From Owenia fusiformis (taxonomy: Eukaryota; Annelida; Polychaeta; Sabellida; Oweniidae): a stretch of DNA of 64,000 nt. Of the stretch, positions 41,221 to 53,148 are shown in pieces; within the stretch, counting starts at the first letter, position 1, and the number at the start of each line of letters is the position of its first letter. The position numbers and the translations under genes were made by a program. The notes beneath the pieces were generated by a model. It was not told where the DNA came from. It did not search any database and saw only the letters and a program-made list of their open reading frames with translations. The stretch covers positions 2,873,525 to 2,937,524 of the forward strand of contig CAIIXF020000004.1 in assembly GCA_903813345.2 (NCBI GenBank). The letters are read 5' to 3'.

Positions 41221-43260
41221 AAATAATATTATTGTAAACAATCCAATTTTGTTGAGAAATTTAAAAATCAAAGAGGCGGCCATTTCTGATGTTTTTTTCT
41301 TGAAATATCAACATTTACTTGAGTTGGTGTTTGCATCTTTCAGTTTTGCACAAATATACGCGTAGTAGCATACTTCTTGAGGATAAACCATTTTTACAAT
41401 GGATGAAAATTTAGATTTTCAGTGACCAACTTTTTATTGTACAAAAATAAAGATCACCGATTTTTATCGAAAATATTTAGCCTTATTTTCACAGATGACT
41501 GTATATGCATAAATATGATTCTAATTTTTTACCTAGACGTATCGTCCTATTTCATCTACTTTCCCCTGTATACAATACGTTGACAGTGTAAAATCCAAGT
41601 CAATTTATATTACGGTAGGTTCATGTTGACGATGCCTTCTTCCCTGCCAAATTTCGCATGTGCAGCAACGAACGTGGTTCATGGGGGATTAGTTTCAATT
41701 GACCTTCAATACTGAACTTCGTAGGAGGTAAATCACCCTTTGTAGAATAAGTCTGCGTGAAACACACGGTGCGGATAAATGAGCGCTCAATGCGGAGCCG
41801 ACGGTTAACTTGAATTTGTCAAATTCTGAAACTAAGCGCGCGCTGACTCGAATTGTGAAGATAGCTGTGCAGATAGTCTTATAGCGGCGCAAGATGCGTT
41901 TATACATTTTAGTGCAATCATAAATGAACAAAATTCATAAATGAACATTGGTTCCACACCGAACTATGTGTGTCCACACCGAGTCATGTGTATCCACACC
42001 AAGTTATGCGTATCCACACCGAGTGTTTTGTACGCTTAGTCTGCATTGGGTGAAGGTCGTCTTGAGGTTTTCATAGCGTTCGTTTTAAGCGACTCTCTGT
42101 CATTGTGTCTTATATGATGTGTTCACCTGATTAATGGAGCTGTCACACTTTTGCCGTGTGGACTCACAGTTCGCCATCGTATGAATGATTTGGGGCAGAC
42201 GGCGAGGCACGGCATGGATACACGGTGGACAAAACAAATAGTTTTACGGCAAGATATCCCCATCACACAAAATACAAAAAATTGATGACTTAGTATCCCG
42301 GACAGGTTGAATGATGCAGTCATGTTTTTACTCTATATTTGCAATGGAACTACCATTCTTATTGAAATTTGAAATTTTTAAGATTTATTCTGTAGACAAT
42401 TTCCAACATGGCAAATGCATATTTTATCAAGATTTCCAATTAAATGACTTTGACCGACTTTTTAAAAAAAAAAACACTTCACTGTCAATAAAATACAGGT
42501 TATTGAACTTATAACGTCATTTCAAATATTGCCTGGCTATTGAATTTTCGGCAGCCTAAAGTCTTTTCAGATATATTTGTTGCCATATTAATAATTATGG
42601 CTAATTATTGTTATTCACTTTAGTCATATTCAATATTATAACAGTGCATTAGACCAGATTTTTTCCTTCAAATAAAAAATTGCCAATGGTAAAACATTTC
42701 TTAAACACTAACGTTTAACCAATACTGTATTGTAAAATGTGTATCAAAAACCTCCCATTGAATAACCTCTATGTCAAGATTACGGAATATCTGTTATTCC
42801 CTTGGTTTCCATGATCTCTGGAACTCCCAACAGGAATGGGCGGAATTTCTTCAATATTTGCAAATCAATAAACCGAAGATTTGACTCGTTTCCAACATTT
42901 TTCATTTACAGGGAATATGTCTAGCTAATTAATCCTTCAGAGTGCACTTAACAGTTACATATTTGAACAAATTCTTGTTAGAATATATACTGTATTCTCT
43001 CAACTAATCTGTGCGGGAATCTGTGTTTTCTGGAATGAAGGGAGTAGATGAAATACCATACTCGATAGGTTCTGGGCCGATATAAAGATGGCAGCAGAAT
43101 TCAGTATTATCTTTTTCTCTATATTTATAAATAAACACAGATCGATTACCATGCCATCTTTATTTAAAATTATTTCTATAGACCTTAGCCTATTATATGT
43201 GAAATACAGACAAGTTGAACGTAAGTTTCGAAAAATGTCACAATCACTAATCTGGTTATT
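41221..43260. other. Intergenic DNA with a 20-bp tandem repeat
   Basis: No gene is supported. At 41953-42032 four units of TCCACACCGAGTCATGTGTA type occur in tandem. 41640-42300 is richer in CpG than its surroundings. Confidence 0.5.
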
Positions 43261-44184
43261 GTCACTTTAAATTTTACTTACAAGCATCTTCTACACGTCC
43301 TTTACTTCTATTAGTAGACACGCGAGGCTGTAAATCAATGTTCCAAGCGATGCATCAACATTCATAGTCGCCATAGAAACTCTCTACATCCTTCCGCGTA
43401 ACTTCAATACTTCCCTCTAGGTACGTAATCCCCGTATCGACGTCCTGTTCAAACTCAGTTTAAGTGTTTTTATTTGTACCTGATTGAGAGGGTTAAGGGA
43501 AATAGTTGGAATTAAGTCTCTGGAAAACCAGTTGAGAGGGCCACCGTAATTCTCAGTGGTCACAATATTACACGTTTGCGTGCCCTCAATAATATGGAAG
43601 TTAAAGGTGCAACAATTGGTGCAGGGGGGGGGGGGGGGCATTCAACGATCATCGACCAGTGTCAAAATATACTTTAGTTTGGATATTTCATCAAGACTAA
43701 CATATATTTTTATTATCTCCAAAGAAACCCCCTGGATGAATATCATTTCAGCTGGTATTCCTCTTGAAACGTGGTGAATCTTAAAAATCTATAAGTGGAG
43801 CTTTGAACTGAATTTTCACTTCTAAATGCTGAAATTGAGAGTTTATCCATACATTTTAAGAAAATAGGTATTTCAAAGAAGATGTTAAGCCAAATATTGA
43901 CCTGATATCTCAGAAAAAATAAAAAATTTCGAATTTCCTCTCTACATTCCTTGTTGCCCCTTTAAGCTACACGTTTGTAAGAATACTTGCCATTAGAACA
44001 TTGTCCTCTAGAGACTATGTCCCTCAAAAGATAAGTTTTCTACTATGCAAAACGCTTGGTGCTTGGCCCAATGAGTTTAAAGGTAAAACATAGAATAGTT
44101 GTAAATAGGTCCCTGGAAGAACCAATTGTTTAAATTAATACACGTTCACGTATACAAGTACTCTACAAAACGTGTAGCTTAACT

Positions 44185-44398
44185 CAGGCCCGTAGTCAGG
44201 GGGGGGGGGGGTTCGCAGGGTTCGGGTGACCCCCCCCCCCTGGCCAAAAATTCTTTCAATCATGCAGTTTTCACCATTTTGAGCACTTCTCAAGTAATTT
44301 TAGCCATATTTGGGCCAAAATTGTCAAATGTGACCCACCTGGAAATTTTTGAAAACTGACCCCCCCCCCCCCCCTTGGCAAACCTGGCTAGGGGCCTG
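44185..44398. mobile_element. G/C-tract MITE (CAGGCCCGTAGTCAGG ends)
   Basis: The inverted ends CAGGCCCGTAGTCAGG / CCTGGCTAGGGGCCTG enclose runs of G (left) and C (right) and a 214-bp body. Related to 26962-27127. It sits about 150 bp upstream of the TMEM254-like start codon. Confidence 0.65.
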
Positions 44399-44543
44399 AT
44401 ACCTTACTAATGATTCTGTTTGAATTGAGCCAAGATTATAGTCTCGAACCAATCAATAATCATTGTTTGAACATCATACTATATGACTATATTTGGAGTG
44501 TGTTTATTATTACCCTAAAGTCCATTTGACTACCGGTTAAGGA

Positions 44544-44621
44544 ATGGCTAAAAGTGATTATTTTAGATACCCTTCGTGGATTTTCCTCTTCACCGTGCCA
44601 TACTTTCTGGCATTAGTATTC
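44544..44621 (+). CDS. TMEM254: TMEM254-like gene, exon 1 (full gene 44544-47110)
   Basis: The full gene has four exons: 44544-44621, 45155-45246, 46126-46185 and 46996-47110. They give 114 aa with every junction in frame (phases 0, 2, 2) and a TAA stop at 47108. This exon starts at ATG 44544 (GGAATGG) and ends at a strong GTAAGT donor. It encodes 26 residues, including the start of the first hydrophobic segment (W-I-F-L-F-T-V-P-Y-F-L-A-L-V-F). The predicted protein has three membrane helices (about 12-30, 58-73, 91-107). Its last half, H-x-x-E-A-Y then L-C-K-S-K-G-I-T-D-G and a W/F-rich helix, matches the TMEM254 family (DUF4499), whose human member is about 123 aa. Molecular function is unknown. 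It runs divergently from the collagen/EGF gene. Confidence 0.8.
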
Positions 44622-45154
44622 GTAAGTATTTTACATGAATATATATTTTCTATTTCTGTGCAACTGTCATACAGAATTGTTACGTTTAATATGTGAAAAA
44701 CAGCATTTTGTATTGCAATTCCTTTGAGAGTGATTACACTTTGAACTGTTCGTTATTTAGCACATAGTACAGCGACGCACACTCTATATTTGTCATGTTT
44801 ATCTTATTTCATTTTGAATTTTATTATGGACCTCAATGATAACATTTTCGACTTCCAAGGAGTTATAACAAAATTTAGATGTTATGATTATATGTTTAAC
44901 ATGTTCAATATGATTGCCTCTTTATCGGGCTCTTTATTAACACCCCCCACCCTCCCCGTCCCTTAACCATCAAAATCGTCAATACGCAGCGGATCGACAG
45001 TAGCTTATATTTAACCCATTCCTGCAGCAAGGGCCTATGCCTCCCTCTCTCCTATCTCTCTAACGTTTCTCTTACTGAGTAATAATGAAATGAAACAAAT
45101 AGGGGGACGGGGGGGGGTGCTATGAAAGACTAAATTGCATATTTTCATTTTTAG

Positions 45155-45246
45155 GTGGGAGCCTATAACGAGTCATGGGGAAGAAGTATAACGTTCAGTT
45201 TTCTCATGCCAGTGTTTGATCGTATACGAGACAGACTAGTTAGAAT
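45155..45246 (+). CDS. TMEM254: TMEM254-like gene, exon 2
   Basis: Acceptor TTTCATTTTTAG, donor GTGAGTTGG. The 92 nt begin in phase 0 and end in phase 2 (AT/G, Met57). It encodes V-G-A-Y-N-E-S-W-G, closing the first membrane helix, and a basic-rich loop D-R-I-R-D-R-L-V-R. Confidence 0.8.
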
Positions 45247-46125
45247 GTGAGTTGGATTTATATTAATAAAATTTCACTTCCACAAATTAATCAACCTGTA
45301 TTTTGGGCGAATGCTTGTGTATTAATTGCGTTTTTATTTATGGAATTTGATTAATGCAATTTAAACCTATGTTTCAATCCGTGTTCATTAAATGCAACGA
45401 TAAGGCCTGTGCAATGAAAGTGTGTTTAGTTCGTATAATTTTTAAAATAAACATTCATGTTTATCGTTGATCTTTCAATGTATGCCATGTTAAGGTCCCG
45501 GTAAAGGTACAAACTACAAATAATGTATTATTCGAATAAATCGATCTAGTTTGTAGCTCTATAGTATAATGTACTTACTTTTTCAACTCTAAGGTTGAGT
45601 CCTCGTTTCTGAACTTTACATACTTAACATGTTTACGTAAACAGTGGTTATCTTACGATTTGTTTCATATTTTATGACTACAGATCGTATTTGGATTAGG
45701 CCATTCAAAATTAATGGTATGTCTAAGTATGTATGTTGAGGGGAGAAACATGGGAAGATAAAAGGTGAAACCGATTATCTTAAAATGAATTATTTATTTT
45801 ATTTTTCTGTATTGGTTTATTCGTACTAGAAGCAGAGGACACCAAAAAATATACATGGAACGTTTTTGATCAAATAGCACCCCTTCATGCAATATTTTCA
45901 ATAGGAAAGTATCGCAGCTGACTTGCTGTCAGTCCAGAAAATAGCCTCAAATCTTGGAGAGAATTATGAAGGAGCGTTTAATAAACATTTAAGTGTGAAT
46001 GGCCTACGTATTACTAGTAATCATCAAAATGTTTCAACGACAAAAGTCTTTATTTCTGAACTTTGCAAACTTGTGTATTTTAAAACATTGATTATCTTAC
46101 GATATTATATCATTCTATATTACAG

Positions 46126-46185
46126 GACTTTGTTTGTGTTAGTGTCCCATACAATAGAGGCATATGTAGCTACACGACTTTGCAA
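46126..46185 (+). CDS. TMEM254: TMEM254-like gene, exon 3
   Basis: A 60-nt microexon-sized segment with acceptor CTATATTACAG and donor GTATGTC, phase 2-2. It encodes T-L-F-V-L-V-S-H-T-I-E-A-Y-V-A-T-R-L-C, the second helix with the family's His and Glu-x-x-Tyr pattern. A longer chance frame (45923-46216) overlaps it in another reading frame and is rejected. Confidence 0.8.
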
Positions 46186-46218
46186 GTATGTCACTTATAT
46201 ATTTAGTTTACTCTAGTA

Positions 46219-46522
46219 CAGGGTGTCAAAAAACAGGACCGTAAGAAAGTTAAATAATTCGGTCAATTTTGCATATTTTGCCTTGAAATTTTAGAATTAT
46301 TTAGTTAATTCAATGTGAATTTTGTTCTTGAAGTTTGATGATAATCTGTCAATTGTGTCAAAAACTACAGTACTTTACAAAACAAGCTCAAAGTGGGAAC
46401 TTCTCTCTTTTCACAAACACTGTGAACCAAGTTGTTAATGACCCTAACCTATACACATCAATGTGGATGGTACATATTGGAGTTATTCAACTTTCTTATG
46501 GTCCTGTTTTTTGGACACCCTG
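46219..46522. mobile_element. 304-bp mariner-type MITE in TMEM254-like intron 3
   Basis: The ends CAGGGTGTCAAAAAACAGGA and TCCTGTTTTTTGGACACCCTG form about 42-bp inverted repeats (continuing GTAAGAAAGTTAAATAA / TTATTCAACTTTCTTATG) flanked by TA on both sides. There is no transposase. Confidence 0.8.
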
Positions 46523-46995
46523 TACGAACCAAGGAATATGGTGTGATGTTCATCAAGTCTCTTTATACACTACAAAGTCTTTGTATGAGTGCAAATATAC
46601 TTTATGGACACCTTATATATTAGGTGCATGCGGGATAGATGTATACGTGAAAGGAACTCATATAATTCTATAAAACATATACTTTATTAAACTTATTTCA
46701 ATGACAAATAAGTATCAAAACACTAATTTGAATTATAATTTCATATGTTGGCCCATCATGCTATACTAGTACTCGAATATTTTAGCTGCACCAAGAAGGC
46801 ACACTCCTCCTATTGATTTATACGTTAATGTTTATGCTTTTAACAATCAAATTTTTGGCCTGATGCACATTGTAATATGAAGTTGTCAAAAATGTAATTG
46901 ATGAAAAAATCTGTTTCCAAATCTTTGGAGAGGAGTTTGCACACCGCTGCAACGAAGTAGTTAATTTTGTTGATAATTGTATCGTTATTTTTCAG

Positions 46996-47110
46996 GAGTA
47001 AGGGCATAACTGATGGAGATACTGTGGATAAATGGACAACGTGGACTTTTGTGTATGGTGTCTTTTCCCTTGTGAACTTAATACGATACAATCCCGAAAA
47101 AACGAAATAA
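46996..47110 (+). CDS. TMEM254: TMEM254-like gene, exon 4 and stop
   Basis: Acceptor GTTATTTTTCAG. The first base completes the Lys codon AA/G. It encodes S-K-G-I-T-D-G-D-T-V-D-K-W and the third helix W-T-F-V-Y-G-V-F-S-L-V-N-L-I, then a basic tail P-E-K-T-K and TAA at 47108-47110. C-K-x-K-G-I-T across the junction is the best family match. Confidence 0.85.
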
Positions 47111-47348
47111 ATTTGTGTTTAGAAATGGACTTCAAATATCAATAATTGTGGAAATGCACATTCTCCTTTAGGGAAGGCGTAATTGACTCGATTCCGGAAA
47201 CGTGGATTTTTGATTTAACTCAATTGAAGATATCTCTGTACAACATCCTTATACTGCACGGGACAAGACACTAATTAAATGAATTCCGTTTCTAACACCT
47301 TCGCCATCACCGTCACCATCTACAGAATAATAAAAGCGCAAATATGCC

Positions 47349-47741
47349 CACGCGGTACTAACTTCGACCGTTAATTTGAATTTTTGACCTAGCAGGTGTT
47401 TGAAAATCAAGGACTGCGAGTCTCATACTGCACCGTTTTTCTTCAAACTTGTTCCATTCAAAGCATAACAAAAATGCATTTCTGTTGGTACATCATTCTG
47501 CTATAAACAGAGTCCCTACTTTCAGCGGCATTTGGAAGGTCTTCTGACATCTGGGGACCAAAACGCTGCTAAAACGAGGGACTCTACAATAAAGCAATGT
47601 ACCAACAGAAGGGCAATTTTGTTTTGCTTTGAATGGAACAAGTTTGAAGAAAAACGGTGCAGTATGAGACTCGCAGTCCTTGATTTTCAAACACCTGCTA
47701 GGTCAAAAATTCAAATTAATGGTCAAAGTTAGTACCGCGTG
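47349..47741. mobile_element. 393-bp MITE with ~180-bp inverted arms (CACGCGGTACTAACTT)
   Basis: The left end CACGCGGTACTAACTTCGAC and right end CAAAGTTAGTACCGCGTG are inverted. The similarity continues through AGGTGTTTGAAAATCAAGGA / TCCTTGATTTTCAAACACCT almost to the centre near 47540. There is no coding function; frames at 47493-47690 and 47532-47732 are mirror-image artefacts of the arms. Confidence 0.85.
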
Positions 47742-47946
47742 ATGCCTCCCTGATGATACCAAGGCTCGATATAAATTGCTTATCTCGCAAATGACACGCA
47801 TTATATGTGTACAGATTATATGGGGTGCATACACCTCTTATAATCTCTAGAAGGAGATCAATTCACTAAATTACTCCGTCTATGTTAGCAATTTTCAAAT
47901 TGAAGCTTTCACCACAGAGAATAGATTTGTATCATACACAGCCTAC

Positions 47947-48065
47947 ATACACGTGGAACCCATGCCAATCCACATCCAAGTGGAACCCATGCCAATCCAC
48001 ATCCACGTGGAACCCATGCCACGAGGATCCACGTTGAATCCTCGAGGTTGAAATCCACGTGGATT
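47947..48065. repeat. 29-bp tandem repeat (CACGTGGAACCCATGCCAAT)
   Basis: Three units of ACGTGGAACCCATGCCAATC followed by CACATC, then a degraded stretch of CCACGTGGATT palindromes. Not coding. Confidence 0.65.
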
Positions 48066-48129
48066 CACGCTGTTTTCACGTTTCAGCGTGAATCGGATTG
48101 GAGGTGTAGTCTTCTGATGGTGCCAGTAC

Positions 48130-48185
48130 AGGCCGCGATTATGATTTTTTGATGATAACTAATTTTATTTTAATGTCAATAGTAC
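48130..48185. repeat. Left part of a 0.57-kb tandem duplication, split by the LTR element
   Basis: AGGCCGCGATTATGATTTTT through TGTCAATAGTAC matches 54068-54123. Its continuation is at 53551-54067, on the far side of the retrotransposon. Confidence 0.85.
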
Positions 48186-48587
48186 TATAGCATTTTTCAT
48201 GTTGATTCACCGTATTGTGCTGCCATCTTTCAATGGGTTTCTTATAGGTTTTGTAGGGTAAGGGATTGCCTTTCATTTCCTATAACTTGGGGGTATTTAA
48301 GAGAAATTTTGGGCTTCATTCAGTAGAGAGTTAGATCGGGGGGAACATCACACATCATTTAATTTCATCTTATTAATCTCATTTTCATTCTTTCTTTATC
48401 TTTGAACAGTTTTATTTTACACTGAAGAGTGTAATTGTACATGTTTAGTCTTTTACTTGGAATAAAGTATAGTTTTATGAATATATTAATTCTGTGTTAA
48501 TCTTGTCTCTTTTACATTACAAGACCAATCCATATTATTTTATGAAGAACCCACAGAGCTATTTAAACAACAAAGCTCGAAGCTTCA
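48186..48587 (+). repeat. 5' LTR (402 bp)
   Basis: Direct copy of 53149-53550. Contains AATAAAG near 48462 as a likely polyadenylation signal and GGTATTTAAG near 48292 as a TATA-like site. The termini are TA...CA and not the standard TG...CA, judged against the empty site. Confidence 0.9.
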
Positions 48588-48588
48588 T

Positions 48589-48606
48589 TGGTGGCAGCGG
48601 TGGGAT
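48589..48606 (+). other. Primer-binding site, tRNA-Leu
   Basis: TGGTGGCAGCGGTGGGAT, one base after the LTR, is identical to 4038-4055 and complementary to the CCA-tailed 3' end of animal tRNA-Leu. Confidence 0.85.
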
Positions 48607-48639
48607 TGGTCTTTGTCTTGTAAAGAGATCTTTTCGCAG

Positions 48640-48905
48640 TTTTAGTGTCTTTATTTTCATTAAAGAGTGGAGATTAGTTCTCTTCACATCTTTAAATTTG
48701 ATTAACTTTTACTGAAAAGTGGAGATTAGTTCTCTTCGCATCTTCAAGTTAGCTTTACTTTTACAAAAGAGCGGAGATTAGTTCTCTTCGTTTCTTTCTT
48801 TTAAGTTAGGTTCATTCGATACTGAAGAGTGAAGATTAGTTCTCTTCAACTCTTTTTTTAGGATTTTGTCTTCATATTCAGTTTACTTTGAATGAAGAGT
48901 ATTTG
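48640..48905 (+). repeat. Leader hairpin repeats (GAGTGGAGATTAGTTCTCTTC)
   Basis: Four units spaced about 50-60 bp contain GGAGATTAGTTCTCTTC, with flanking GAAGAG/CTCTTC able to pair, so each unit can form a stem. They lie immediately downstream of the primer site, like the repeated leader of the larger element. An RNA role such as packaging is speculative. Confidence 0.6.
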
Positions 48906-49622
48906 TCTTCACTGTACTATTAAGTATTAACTTTGTCTTTATGCACAATGTTTGTTTATGCATGCATTTAAGTTGATGGTCTTCACTTAAACGACTGATA
49001 ATGATCTTGCGTTTGTGTACGCTCAGTTAATTTATGCGTAACTTTACCTTGTTCTTGTGAACAAAGAGAAGACAAAGAGTCGAGAATATTTTATGTTTAC
49101 ACGTGCTGTTGTTAAGGGAATCATCATTTAGTAATGAAGACGGGCTCCCGTTGTAGTTACTTTTAAAATTGAAATACGAAAACGCTTGCATTTCAGCGTT
49201 GTACTAATTTCTGTATTTGCTATCAACAAGAAGCTCATGTAACAGGCTCCTGTTTTAGTTACTTCAAAAACACTTTCTTTTACTTTCTTTCTATCCTTTA
49301 TTTCTACAATATTGTGCATGCTAAAACGCATTGCTTTAAAATTGGCAAAATCGAGTGCGTATCTATTTGTTTGGCTGTGGCTATAGTGTTAAGATTGTCC
49401 CGAATTGGTGTTAGACGAAATTATGAATTGAGAAGTATTTTAATTGAATTTTCGAAATCTAGTTTTGGCTTAGTATTTTTGGTGAATGAAAATCCCTGTG
49501 TTGATGGTAAAATTGTAATTGATTCTGTTTGTGTTTTGAAATTACGTATTAATCCCAGGGTAAATCACAGCTCGTTCAAACACAATTTACATTTTCAACA
49601 TATAGTTTAAAACCTTGTGAAT

Positions 49623-49874
49623 ATGGAGGGGAAGGATCAATGTGAAAATGGGTGTTCTGTCATGTTAGGTGCCGTCGGGGAAAATGAAGATGAGAAAGAC
49701 GAAAATAATGAAAACTTTGATTTGATTTGGTCAGATAAAAATGTAAGTCTCCATGACGAGAAAGACACAGATGGCAAAATCACGGTTTCACCTGAAAATC
49801 AAAATGAAGAAAAGAAATCGTCGGATGGTTTATTAAGGCGTAGTCTTGCTTCAATATTGAAATGCAAGAAATAG
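49623..49874 (+). CDS. Short acidic ORF, possible Gag N-terminal remnant
   Basis: The first ATG is at 49623 (AATATGG; 83 aa, stop TAG). The product is acidic (E-N-E-D-E-K-D-E-N-N-E-N) and ends in a basic tail L-L-R-R-S-L-A-S-I-L-K-C-K-K. It matches no family I know. It starts about 1.03 kb after the primer site, where gag starts in the larger element, so it may be the relic of a Gag start or a small product of its own. Codon usage is AT-rich like the surroundings. Confidence 0.35.
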   Translation: MEGKDQCENGCSVMLGAVGENEDEKDENNENFDLIWSDKNVSLHDEKDTDGKITVSPENQNEEKKSSDGLLRRSLASILKCKK

Positions 49875-50739
49875 AAGAGCGCCTACAAGATATGGATGGG
49901 ATTAATTGGTTGTTTAGTCAAAGAATGTATATAGTGTGTATAAGCAGAGACCTATAAAACATTTTATATGTCTCTGGTATAAGTAAATATAAAGGGAACA
50001 TATTTAGTTAGCTAGTTGGTTAGTTGGGTAGTTAGGTAGATAGTCGGTTAGTAGTAAATTAGTTAAATGTGTGCTGCATGGGCATTGTTTATCCCGTGAT
50101 TATTTAAAAGGGAAAAAGTACATAATACAGAGTTAAGTAAAAGTCATCAATGCATACCTTAAAAGATCTTTTATTTCAAACTCTCAATGGAATTGCATAT
50201 AGGTATATTTTAATGGCTAGTGGATGAAAACATGACTTGCAAAAGAAATTGTTAAGGGGAGGTACAGCCTTTTAAGTATGAAAACAGGACCATTCTGTAG
50301 TATTGGATAAGTTTTCGAACATTTTTCTTTTATCAATTAAACATAAAGAGTCAAATATCAAAATTGACAAAATTGCAAGTTTTTGTGAATGCCGTGATTA
50401 TCCGTTTTTGTGATATGTGGTGACCCGGGCAATAAAGAGTAAACAATTAGAATTAAAAAATTAGAAGTAAAAAATAACAAAAATACTGAAGAGTAACTTG
50501 TAAAATGAGGTTTCTGAAGGCAATTTATGTTTTACAGTAATTAAACGTGTGCTTGTCGAAAATACACATAGGGATCGTTTTATCTGGTTTTATTAAGAGA
50601 TATGAAATTCCATGAAAATGGAGGGGGTAGTTTGAGACTGGTGGTTTGTTATAGAAAATTATGATGGAATTTCATATTCCATTCGTGTAGTAAGGCCTGG
50701 CATTTTAATATGGTACTTAAATGATGAGATGTAAAGTCG

Positions 50740-51070
50740 GCTTTTTGTCATGTGTTCTTGGATATTGCATCTAAGTTGATAAGTTAGCTAGACGAAGAGA
50801 ATTCATTGTTGTTAAGTTATGAGATTTGAACCTTCTTGTCATGTGTTCTTGGATATTGCATCTAAGTTGATAAGTTAGCTAGAAGAAGAGTTCAATGTTG
50901 TTTTAAATCGAGGTTGTGTGGTTGTTACTTATTCTTGGATATCGCATCTAAGTTGAATCATAGGTAACAAATGATCCACATGTAAAGCAGTGGGGTAGAA
51001 TAACTGGTATTTATCCTTGGATATCGCATCTTAGTTGAATCATAGGTATCAGTTAGCCCACGTGCACTAA
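50740..51070 (+). repeat. ~90-bp internal repeats (TCTTGGATATTGCATCTAAG)
   Basis: Four diverged units contain TCTTGGATATTGCATCTAAG or CCTTGGATATCGCATCTTAG, at about 50756, 50847, 50932 and 51016. The first two are near identical (CATGTGTTCTTGGATATTGC). The rest of the internal region 51100-53100 is AT- and purine-rich (GAAGAGTTGAAGAG motifs) with no supported gene. Confidence 0.65.
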
Positions 51071-53148
51071 CACTCAGTAACATTAGTTGGACTCATACGG
51101 TATTAGACAGAATTGGTGCAGTTTTGTTTTTAAATTTGGGTTAGGCCAACCAGGGTTTGAGAATAATTTTGCTATGACTTAAAGAGGAATCAAATGGCTA
51201 ATAATTTTAAATATTACTTACAGTGAGCAAGTTGTATCTTTTGAGGATGCGAAAAGCATAAAAGTATATCGCATGTTTTTCTGTTTGTGTATTGTGGAAA
51301 TTGCATCATAAGATTATGATGATTTTAGTCTATCAAGAAACATATTCCTGCTGGACGGGATAATGTTATCTTTGGGATATCTTGTCTTTAAGTTTCTGAT
51401 TTTGCATTTTATTGTTTTATTCCACACTATTTGTTATGAGATTTTGCCATGTACATGCTCGAAATAAATGGTTATTTCCCGAGCGGCAACTGGATAATGT
51501 TATGATGACGATCATAAATTGTCAAATTTAGGGTTCAATAGAGAATTGAATTGAAGCCCAGGCAAGTGGTTTTCTCAGTTTTGTAAGAAAGTACAAACTG
51601 TGGATCCTACAACGAGATTTTGTTATGACAGCCATCAATCATCAGGTTTAGTGAAATGAATACATGAGAGATTAGTCATTTATATTTGAATATAGCAATT
51701 TGTTTGTATTTGTGCAATACATAGCGCTAAGTATGAAAATATAGAATTCTTTGGAAAATCAAAAGTAAAATGCTATTGTGCACTGAGGTGTTACTGATTT
51801 ACTTTCGGAAACAAAGTCCTAGCAAGAGGGGGCGACCTGATGAAAAGGTTTTAGTAATCTTGGCAGAGTCTGAAACCCATGTTGCATTATTGATGTTAAT
51901 GTTAAATCGCTAGATATGTATAATTGTGTTATTACTTTTTGGAATTTGTCCTGCCTATTATGGAAAACATGTTAAGCCATATTTATATTCTTTCTTACTG
52001 TTCGTAAGCAATTTGCATCTTTTATTTTAAAAGACTAACCACTCAGTGCATTTTAAAGATAAAGACAAGTTTCACAAGTAACAATCAGAGATCATTTTGA
52101 AGAATAGAGAGAAAATGTAAATAATTTCATGAAGAGTTGAAGTTGAAGAGTTGCTAGAAGAGTTGAAGAGTTGAAAAACGCTCAGTCATGAAAGACAAGT
52201 CAAGTGAAAAGTTTGTATGTTGAAGAGATAGAAAGACTAGTTACTTGTCAATGAAGAGAAATTGATGTCTTGAAGAAAATTAAATTCATGAAGAGTTTAG
52301 AACACGAAGAAGACTTGTTTATGTCACATAGAAAAGCAAGTTAAAGACATGTTAATAAAAAATGTTTCTTAAAGACACTTTTGGAGAACTTTTTGAGAAT
52401 TAAAAATTAATTTCCCGGGATCCCAGTAAGCGATTTCCTATGACGACCTGAAGTAGATGACAACTACCTAACCGTGAAGAAGCGATGAAGATGACCTGTG
52501 AAGGCGATGCCTATGTCTTATGGAGATGCAGACGACGCGGATTTCGGATGGAGTGGAGCCACAGAGGACTTCGACAACTGATGAAGGAGCTGAAGATGTA
52601 CGATCTCCTGTTATTATGAACAATTCTTTTCTCCAACGAAAACGTTTATTATGAACACTGCTACAAGGAAATGGATATTTTATTATGGATTCTTCAGCGA
52701 GGATACGGACATATTCGATAATGGACACGATGCGGGTGCATGTGATATACGGATTATGGATATTATTTCGACTACTAAGACGGTGCATATTTTGGATTCG
52801 AAAACATTACATCGTGGACTAGATGCACGTATTACAGCATCGCATTGGATCCAGGACTAGATACGCGGATTAAAAAATCGGAACTTATTATGGTTTATTA
52901 TAACGACGTTTATCAACAGGAACTACGTATGAAGCAAGGATATTTGCACGAACTCTGCGTGGATATTTCATATGGATATTGGATAAGGATATGGATTATA
53001 CACGAACTATGTATGCGGCACTGTGTTAGTAAACATTCATATAGGACATTGTTAAAATATCATATACATTTATTTAGATTTTGCATATTTTCAGTTTTTT
53101 AGTACGTACAATGTCAGGAGAATTGTCATTTTATTTGGGTGGGGGTTG

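Noticed and set aside
45923-46216. 97-aa plus-strand frame
   Set aside because: Overlaps TMEM254-like exon 3 in a different frame; the spliced gene model explains the region better.
49314-49610. 98-aa frame in the pol-less LTR element
   Set aside because: Hydrophobic, AT-driven frame without Gag or Env hallmarks; not distinguishable from chance.
52468-53102. Several 69-106-aa frames in the 3' part of the pol-less element
   Set aside because: They overlap one another on both strands and come from degenerate GGATATT/TATTATGG repeats.
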